A DNA stretch of 19,441 bases from positions 1-19,441 of the forward strand of contig JASHSN010000001.1 of assembly GCA_030038695.1 (NCBI GenBank), in the 5' to 3' direction. How positions within the stretch are numbered: position 1 is the first letter of the stretch; each line of letters opens with the position of its first letter. Made by a program: the position numbers and the translations under genes. Shown in pieces: positions 14,228-19,441 of this stretch. This DNA comes from Nitrososphaeraceae archaeon (GTDB lineage: Archaea > Thermoproteota > Nitrososphaeria > Nitrososphaerales > Nitrososphaeraceae). Under the pieces are notes generated by a model. That model saw only the letters and a list, made by a program, of their open reading frames with translations. It was not told the DNA's origin and did no database searches.

Positions 14228-16375
14228 ATGCTCGGCTTAGACGCCTTCCTTTATGTGATTTTCATAGGCGTCGCTTGGATTATGACCATCTATACTCTCA
14301 ATTTTTATTACCTCTCGTATCAATCTCAACACAATGTTATACATCAAAAAAGAAAGGACAAATTAAATGTCCACGCTGATTCTGCTACTCACGACCTGCC
14401 AGTGGTGACTGTTCAGCTCCCTATATACAACGAAAAGTATGTAGCAGCTCGACTAATTGATGCTGTATGCTTACTCGACTACCCAAAGGATAGACTCGAA
14501 ATACAAGTGCTTGACGATTCTGAAGACGAAACTTTCGAATTAGTACAATTAGTCGTTGGTGAAAACCAGCTTCGTGGCTTCAACATTCATCATTTTCGTA
14601 GGATCTCTGGAAGGGCAGGCTATAAAGCTGGAGCGTTGAAGGAAGGGATGAAGTATGCTAAAGGGGAATTTATCGCTATCTTTGATGCAGATTTCATTCC
14701 ACCACCGTGGTTCCTGAAAAAAACCATTGGTTATTTTATTGACCCTGTCATCGGGTTAGTCCAATGTAGATGGGGCCACATAAATGAAAACTATTCATCG
14801 CTTACAGAAGCACAGGCGCTTTCTCTCGACCTACATTTTCTGATTGAACAAAAGGCAAAGAGCATGACCCATCTATTTATGAACTTTAATGGCGCAGCAG
14901 GTATATGGCGAACATCTTGCATTTTCGATGCGGGCGGCTGGCATACGACTACTCTGGTAGAGGATCTTGACCTAAGCTACAGAGCTCAACTGAAGGGGTG
15001 GAAATCGATATTCTTAGAAAATATCGTTGTGGAAGGAGAGCTTCCAGTTCAGATGAATGCGGCAAAGCGTCAACAATTTAGATGGGCAAAGGGTTCAATC
15101 CAGGTTGCGCTAAAATTACTGATGGACATTTTATTGGAGAAAAAAATCACTTTTGATACGAAAATTCAGGCCTTCATTCATTTGACGAGACACATAGTAC
15201 ATCCTTTATTTCTTATCCAGTTTCTGGTCTTTCCCGTATTACTGGCATTGAATTACAAATTATATCCGGTGAGCTGGGCTCCAATTACAGGAATTCTGAT
15301 ATACGTTCTGATGGGTCCAGCTACATATCTTTACATGATAAGAAAGCTTTGGGCAGATAGGTGGAAGGACAAGGCAATACAATATCTGTACTTGATTTTT
15401 TTTGCAACTGGTATATCAGTTAATAACACCATCGCAGTCTTCGACGCTTTAATCGGAGGAAAGAATGAATTCCTGCGTACGCCAAAGTTTGGTGTCGTGA
15501 AGAAACACGATGAGTGGAGAGAGAAGGCGTATGTCCTGCCGTTTACGAAAACCACATTGTTAGAGGTTTTTTTTGGTATTTACGGATTAATGGCAATTTT
15601 TGTATCGATTTTTTCAGGAAATCCGATTTTTGTCCCTGTCATGGCCATACAAACACTTGGCTTCATTTATGTAGCATATCTAAGCATCATCCACTCCTCT
15701 AGAAAACAGAGAGAAGTCAGCCATTCAAAGAACGTTCCAGCCAATCCAACAATGATGCATATCACGGAGACAAAAGCTCTCATGACCGATAGAGTAAGAA
15801 CGGTACATGCAAAAACTCTGGTTACTACTGCGCCTAACACTAGCAACATGCAACTGCATTTGAGGACTAGATATTGCAGGTTATTAATAATAGGCATTCT
15901 AGGCTTTCTATCTCTTGGGGCTGCCATTATTTATTTTGATTATCAGAATGCTATATATCCGTTGGACAAAGCAATAGGTTTCTTGTCTAGGGCTCAATCT
16001 GCCCAAACACCAGACATGATCATCAATTATCTTAGGCCAGTTAAACTACTTCTTCCGAATGTAGGAAATCCTGTGTGGTCCTTTCCAAACCCAAGGACTG
16101 ACTTTGGATTAATCCACAATGACCTAGACTCTATGTTAGTACGTTCCAGATCAATTTCATTATTGGAACCAGATACCGCTGCATATAACACGTGGCTTGA
16201 GCAGATGCACGGTTCGATCAGGATAATTGAATTAAATCTAGAGGATGCTACTCCTTATATTTATGTCAGTTCCACAAATATACTTCTGGGTGGATTATGG
16301 ATAGGACTCATCATGTCATTATTTGCAGTTATGTGGAGAAGTAAATCTAAACTCAAAGAATACGAAATTACCTGA
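14228..16375 (+). CDS. Membrane glycosyltransferase family 2, BcsA/CSLA-like polysaccharide synthase
   Basis: The 715-residue protein has an N-terminal membrane helix (about 5-30), a GT-A catalytic domain, and further helices at about 315-345, 350-370, 385-410, 450-470 and 475-490. Catalytic signatures are VLDDSEDE (D96, D97), FDAD (D153, D155), the acceptor-site VEDLDLSYRAQ (E245, D246) and QQFRW (Q282 to W286), the Q-x-x-R-W motif of processive synthases such as cellulose and glucomannan synthases. It should polymerise a beta-linked sugar and export it through its own membrane domain. Residues about 500-715 are an extension: a basic linker, a helix near 555-575, about 110 extracytoplasmic residues and a final helix near 685-705. 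No PilZ domain is present, so it is not obviously controlled by cyclic di-GMP. The gene is alone. Confidence 0.9.
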   Translation: MLGLDAFLYVIFIGVAWIMTIYTLNFYYLSYQSQHNVIHQKRKDKLNVHADSATHDLPVVTVQLPIYNEKYVAARLIDAVCLLDYPKDRLEIQVLDDSEDETFELVQLVVGENQLRGFNIHHFRRISGRAGYKAGALKEGMKYAKGEFIAIFDADFIPPPWFLKKTIGYFIDPVIGLVQCRWGHINENYSSLTEAQALSLDLHFLIEQKAKSMTHLFMNFNGAAGIWRTSCIFDAGGWHTTTLVEDLDLSYRAQLKGWKSIFLENIVVEGELPVQMNAAKRQQFRWAKGSIQVALKLLMDILLEKKITFDTKIQAFIHLTRHIVHPLFLIQFLVFPVLLALNYKLYPVSWAPITGILIYVLMGPATYLYMIRKLWADRWKDKAIQYLYLIFFATGISVNNTIAVFDALIGGKNEFLRTPKFGVVKKHDEWREKAYVLPFTKTTLLEVFFGIYGLMAIFVSIFSGNPIFVPVMAIQTLGFIYVAYLSIIHSSRKQREVSHSKNVPANPTMMHITETKALMTDRVRTVHAKTLVTTAPNTSNMQLHLRTRYCRLLIIGILGFLSLGAAIIYFDYQNAIYPLDKAIGFLSRAQSAQTPDMIINYLRPVKLLLPNVGNPVWSFPNPRTDFGLIHNDLDSMLVRSRSISLLEPDTAAYNTWLEQMHGSIRIIELNLEDATPYIYVSSTNILLGGLWIGLIMSLFAVMWRSKSKLKEYEIT

Positions 16376-16717
16376 ATAAAAAAAACGGTGTAAGAGACCC
16401 AATTAACCCCAGTCTTATCAATGTCGGTTTAGAGAAGTCGGAATCCCTTGCGCCCGCATCATTGAGGGATCTATGCCTCCATAATACTCGCGTGGTCAGC
16501 TACCCTAGTACTGTCTTCATGTTTTTCTATGTCAGGAAGACTAGTCATCATCCCTTTCATAGTATAGATGCTTTATGTTATTAATGCTTCGTCTATCAAC
16601 TACATTTTATTAACCTTCGAAGTTAATTCTTAGTCTAACGTGTGCGTCAAAAGTACTTCTATGAGAATAAATTGAATTCTAGTGGAAACGGAGATATTAC
16701 TCATGGAGTGCGACTTG

Positions 16718-16725
16718 GATATAAG
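16718..16725 (+). promoter_or_regulatory. TATA box before the hairpin cluster
   Basis: GATATAAG predicts a transcription start at about 16745-16750, exactly where the first hairpin begins. No coding frame follows. Confidence 0.4.
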
Positions 16726-16744
16726 ATGGTGTTCTATTCATAGT

Positions 16745-16966
16745 GTACAAGACCACAGCTCAAATTGTTGTACTGTATTTGGATATAACTGGAAATCCAA
16801 ATCTCGATTTACTGATAGGGACCTTTTGAAACAAGTACTCTAAAACCTCCAGTAGGTTTTAAAAAAAGAAACATCCATTCTTATTCTATAAGTATAGTTT
16901 ATCTGTGTGATGGACCTTGTTGTATCATCGTAGAGCGGTATCCTCATACCTACCGGAATATGAGGA
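16745..16966 (+). ncRNA. Candidate structured non-coding RNA
   Basis: Four hairpins follow in a row: GTACAA/TTGTAC (16745-16750, 16768-16773); ATTTGGAT/ATCCAAAT (16777-16784, 16795-16802, loop 10); TAAAACCT/AGGTTTTA (16841-16848, 16854-16861, loop 5); and TCCTCATA/TATGAGGA (16941-16948, 16959-16966, loop 10). Three have perfect 8-base stems, more than expected by chance in about 220 bases. A TATA box precedes them at the right distance. The end is uncertain: the transcript could stop after the third hairpin. No known RNA family is recognised, and the strand is inferred from the TATA box only. Confidence 0.35.
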
Positions 16967-17255
16967 CATAGATTCATGTTCCATTAATTTAGCTTCTATC
17001 TCGTTTTACTCGCTTGACAAGGATATGTGTATAGCATGTTTGTTGCATTATACGTACTAGTATTATATATCTCACCACAATGCTATGCGGAGAGAAAGCA
17101 ATTTTTAATCGTTCTATGTGTGCATGCTTTGTGTCAGTTGTGGATCTGCCTCTTTTGGTACGATAAGGAAGTGGTTTTAGTTGGGTAACAGAAAGTGGTA
17201 TTGGTAATCAGTATATCATAACGAATCTATTATTTTAGGGTGTCCAGGAGGAGAT

Positions 17256-17345
17256 ATGAATCTGGTATCACTTATTCATGAACCTCTTGGTGCCAAGCCG
17301 GCAAATCGGAGATCACAGATGACATATACCAAAAGACTAATCTAA
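17256..17345 (+). CDS. Possible 29-residue peptide with a strong ribosome binding site
   Basis: The frame encodes MNLVSLIHEPLGAKPANRRS and ends QMTYTKRLI. GGAGG at 17247-17251 lies four bases before the ATG, the best Shine-Dalgarno match seen in the window, where most genes have none. The peptide has no recognisable motif and no TATA box was found at the right distance, so it may be a remnant or chance. Confidence 0.2.
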   Translation: MNLVSLIHEPLGAKPANRRSQMTYTKRLI

Positions 17346-17571
17346 CTAATGCCGCGCATGCATCGAGAAAATTGGAATAAACTTGTATGCCCGTAAACGT
17401 AAGAAGAAGCTGTTTGGCATCAGGTCTGTAAGAATCGTAGAAACAACTTTCCGTATATAGCAGTTGATCTAGCCCTGCTTAATGATAAATGTCGGTTCCT
17501 GATTCCTGAATAGATTGATGATGATGCAGTTAAATTTTGTTAATCAAATATGTGGTATCGTGTTACGTCGA

Positions 17572-17580
17572 GATTTAAAT
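17572..17580 (+). promoter_or_regulatory. TATA box of the right-edge operon
   Basis: GATTTAAAT lies 23-31 bases before the ATG at 17603, predicting a leaderless transcript. It is flanked by GTCGA (17567-17571) and TCGAC (17589-17593), a short inverted repeat that could be a regulator site. Confidence 0.55.
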
Positions 17581-17602
17581 AACGATTATCGACCTCTACC
17601 TC

Positions 17603-18253
17603 ATGTTAGCAGAAGAGCAAGTGATCGAAAGAATTAATTCTGCTGGCCAGGTAGGAATAAAGAAAAATGAATTGCGCAAAGAATTTGCGCAACCTGAGAT
17701 CGACACTCTGTTACAGAAATTGACTAGCGATGGACAGATCTTCATCGACAAGAAGGGTACTGCATATTACTGCTGGGTAAAGGAGAATTATTTACAATAT
17801 CTGCTTAATTCAGACCCTAGGTTCCGATTGACGCAAGAGGCAATACATTCCTTGGAACAGTCTATTCACAAAAATACCGATCGACTCGTAGTGGCTTTGG
17901 ATGCAATTGGTGCACGGACTTCATCCCATTCAAGTGATCAGACGGCCAAAGACGAAACCTTTTCTTCTGAAGGTATGAGGCACGGGATAATCGAGTCCCA
18001 TATTAACCACATAGGATTATTCAAAGATAAATTTGATGACTCTCTAGCGAATTTTTCAACTTCAATAGGTTGGGTCGAGCTAGGCAAAATCCGAAATGAT
18101 TTGTGTAAAAAACATGAACTGACTAACGATAAGTTTTATGATTTGGTAGGTCAGTTGATCGCGAGATATCCAAATAAATATGAACTATCGTCAGGTGGTT
18201 ACGAAGGATTAACGGTCCGTGGTTTACTGCATGGTTTTGTGAGGAACATATGA
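17603..18253 (+). CDS. Winged-helix domain protein, first gene of an ATPase operon
   Basis: The 216-residue protein begins with a winged-helix-like domain (about 1-58: EEQVIERINSAGQVGIKKNE, then LTSDGQIFIDKKGTAYYCWV as the wing). A helical stretch (about 60-100) and a polar linker (100-120) lead to a second alpha/beta domain (about 125-216) that looks like another winged helix: IGWVELGKIRNDLCKKHELT, FYDLVGQLIARYPNKYELSS and GGYEGLTVRGLLHGFVRNI. Its stop TGA overlaps the ATG of the next gene as ATGA, so both are translated together and probably act as a complex. I do not recognise the family. It could be a DNA-binding adaptor for the ATPase or a repressor of the operon. Confidence 0.75.
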   Translation: MLAEEQVIERINSAGQVGIKKNELRKEFAQPEIDTLLQKLTSDGQIFIDKKGTAYYCWVKENYLQYLLNSDPRFRLTQEAIHSLEQSIHKNTDRLVVALDAIGARTSSHSSDQTAKDETFSSEGMRHGIIESHINHIGLFKDKFDDSLANFSTSIGWVELGKIRNDLCKKHELTNDKFYDLVGQLIARYPNKYELSSGGYEGLTVRGLLHGFVRNI

Positions 18254-19441
18254 TGTATCCATATAAATTGACCCAAAATCCATATCCAAGTAGTCCCACA
18301 CCAACAGTAATAGACACTCGTATTCTCGGTGGCAACAGACATAAAGAAGGAAAATCTGCAGTGCTATCCTGTATAGATGAGTTATTTTCGAAAATAGAAG
18401 GAAATGCAACAGAAAAGGATTTCCGTTTAATCACTCTGATCCAAGATGTAGGTTCAGGTAAAACCCACCTTGCCTTTCACCTTAAGGGGTTGCAGCAACC
18501 TCTTGGTAACGCCGTCATTTCATACTGCGATCTTGCTCAAATATCACCGCGATCTATCCACGATATTTATGCTTCATTACTAAAAGGCTTCGGTGACGAA
18601 TACGTTAACGATTTCAGAAAACGAATCATTTATTATTTAAAGGATAAAGCGAAGTACTCTAAGCAAGTCAGAAAAATATTCGGTTACGGGTTTTTCGATT
18701 CAATTACAGGCAAGAAGCTCGAGGACAAGGTCAAGAAATTTGTAGAGACCAATAGTCTACCAGACTCAGAAGCTGTGTGCAAAGTGTTAAGTGAAGAATT
18801 TTGTGCGGCCGAAATATCTGTACTGAAGTTATTTATAGAAGGCAAATTCAGAACAGCACCTGCAGAGACATTAGAGGAGATAATCGAAAATTTATCAGCA
18901 TTAGCGAAGTTGAATTTCAAATTTTTGAAAAAGTTAACGTTGTTGGAAATAGATGAATTTGACGCCGATAAGGATTCGATGGCTCTTGTCAAGGCTATTG
19001 TCAACGTACACTTGCCTTCAACTGCTCTTTTACTGATCTTGACCCCATCTTCATATGAACAAATACGAGTTGCGAATAGCTCCGTATTTGATAGGCTAGA
19101 AAAAGCAAACTTCAAAATTGATCTTGCGGGATCAAATACCTTTGAAGAGATACTGGATATAATACTTGAATATGTTCGATACTATGATAAGGGGAATAAT
19201 TTTTCGTTACAGGAAGAGAAGGAATTGGCATCTAAGATAAAAGTAATCTATGATGAATTTCCCGATTTCAGAAATGTCAGGTCAATGATAAATATTCTCT
19301 ATCACGCGACTGAAAACGCGGCGGGCAGGGATACTTCGATAGATGAGCGTGCTCTCGAGGAGACTATTAAGAAAATCTATCCTGGTTTGAGAATAAAGGG
19401 TAGCATCATGTCCGTTCCTGTCTCTGATTTCATTAAAATCC
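18250..19441 (+). CDS. P-loop ATPase (AAA+/STAND-like), 3' end outside window
   Basis: 397 codons are seen, with no stop before the edge. The N-terminus reads NPYPSSPTPTVIDTRILGG followed by RHKEGKSAVLSCIDELF, a lead-in like that of ORC/Cdc6-type and other AAA+ ATPases. Walker A is QDVGSGKT (65-72) with K71 and T72; the first glycine of GxxxxGKT is glutamine. Walker B is LLEIDEFD (231-238) with D235 and E236. LILTPSS (262-268) is a likely sensor 1 strand, and SSVFDRLEKANF (277-288) may give the arginine finger (R282). About 150 residues, mostly charged helices, separate the Walker motifs, a larger insert than in minimal AAA+ domains. The start at 18250 overlaps the previous stop; a second ATG follows at once. 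What it acts on is unknown; genes beyond the window should tell. Confidence 0.82.
   Translation, partial: MMYPYKLTQNPYPSSPTPTVIDTRILGGNRHKEGKSAVLSCIDELFSKIEGNATEKDFRLITLIQDVGSGKTHLAFHLKGLQQPLGNAVISYCDLAQISPRSIHDIYASLLKGFGDEYVNDFRKRIIYYLKDKAKYSKQVRKIFGYGFFDSITGKKLEDKVKKFVETNSLPDSEAVCKVLSEEFCAAEISVLKLFIEGKFRTAPAETLEEIIENLSALAKLNFKFLKKLTLLEIDEFDADKDSMALVKAIVNVHLPSTALLLILTPSSYEQIRVANSSVFDRLEKANFKIDLAGSNTFEEILDIILEYVRYYDKGNNFSLQEEKELASKIKVIYDEFPDFRNVRSMINILYHATENAAGRDTSIDERALEETIKKIYPGLRIKGSIMSVPVSDFIKI

Larger units (their letters stand above)
16376..17602. other. 1.2-kb gene-free stretch with a hairpin cluster
   Basis: The longest gene-free interval in the window. It contains a TATA box at 16718-16725 followed by four hairpins (16745-16966), listed separately as a candidate RNA. 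At 16510-16545 there is another weak hairpin (GTCTTC and GAAGAC arms). A 29-codon frame with a good ribosome binding site lies at 17256-17345. The rest has frequent stops in all frames and no recognisable transposase, tRNA or rRNA. Decayed genes are possible but I could not identify any. Confidence 0.6.

Noticed and set aside
17380..17515. Possible transposase remnant after the 29-codon frame
   Set aside because: Short basic translations appear in two frames, but no DDE motif, inverted ends or target duplication was found.
18123..19115. Minus-strand open frames opposite the right-edge operon
   Set aside because: They overlap the winged-helix and ATPase genes, whose motifs are clear. The serine- and asparagine-rich translations are typical of antisense frames.
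1..19441. CRISPR arrays, rRNA, tRNA and complete insertion sequences
   Set aside because: No regularly spaced repeats, conserved rRNA segments, cloverleaf folds or terminal inverted repeats with a transposase were seen by eye.

Overview
The window looks like a chromosome segment of an ammonia-oxidising archaeon of the Nitrososphaeria (Thaumarchaeota), most likely in the Nitrososphaerales. This rests on gene content: a fused ADP-forming acyl-CoA synthetase of the 3-hydroxypropionate/4-hydroxybutyrate cycle type, an archaeal 3Fe-4S/4Fe-4S ferredoxin of the zfx lineage, a TatA with a C-terminal extension, small C2H2 zinc-finger proteins, an archaeal winged-helix regulator beside a small membrane protein, a stand-alone RAM domain, and many genes with a TATA box about 25-35 bases before the start codon and no ribosome binding site. 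The DNA is AT-rich and intergenic regions are long. No rRNA, tRNA, CRISPR array or intact insertion sequence was seen.

Layout. 1-873 (minus) is the 5' part of a secreted right-handed beta-helix protein resembling mannuronan C5-epimerase. 1190-1968 holds a divergent pair: a winged-helix regulator (minus) and a three-helix membrane protein (plus). 2338-3535 has a 38-residue C2H2 zinc-finger protein, a membrane protein with a zinc ribbon, and a two-CBS-domain protein. 3872-4430 has a shortened protein of unknown function followed by a RAM-domain protein. 4851-6163 is a DEAD-box RNA helicase pseudogene with a frameshift, a nonsense codon and two damaged motifs. 6251-7636 has a secreted beta-sandwich protein, a small unknown protein and TatA. 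7796-11752 is the metabolic core: glutamate dehydrogenase, an IscA-type iron-sulfur carrier and the acyl-CoA synthetase. 11986-14101 has a second tiny C2H2 protein, a UbiE/MenG-like methyltransferase and the ferredoxin. 14228-16375 is a large membrane glycosyltransferase of family 2. 16376-17602 is gene-free but has four hairpins behind a TATA box, a possible non-coding RNA. 17603 to the right edge is a two-gene operon of a winged-helix protein and a P-loop ATPase that runs out of the window.

How the genes may work together. Glutamate dehydrogenase (nitrogen assimilation), the acyl-CoA synthetase (carbon fixation), IscA (cluster assembly) and the ferredoxin (electron carrier) serve central metabolism. 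The methyltransferase may complete menaquinone. The glycosyltransferase and the epimerase-like exoprotein, at opposite ends, may both act on extracellular polysaccharide. The right-edge operon is the best candidate for an undescribed system: its ATPase has an unusual Walker A motif, the two starts overlap for coupled translation, and I do not recognise the pair. Its function cannot be settled without the genes beyond base 19441.
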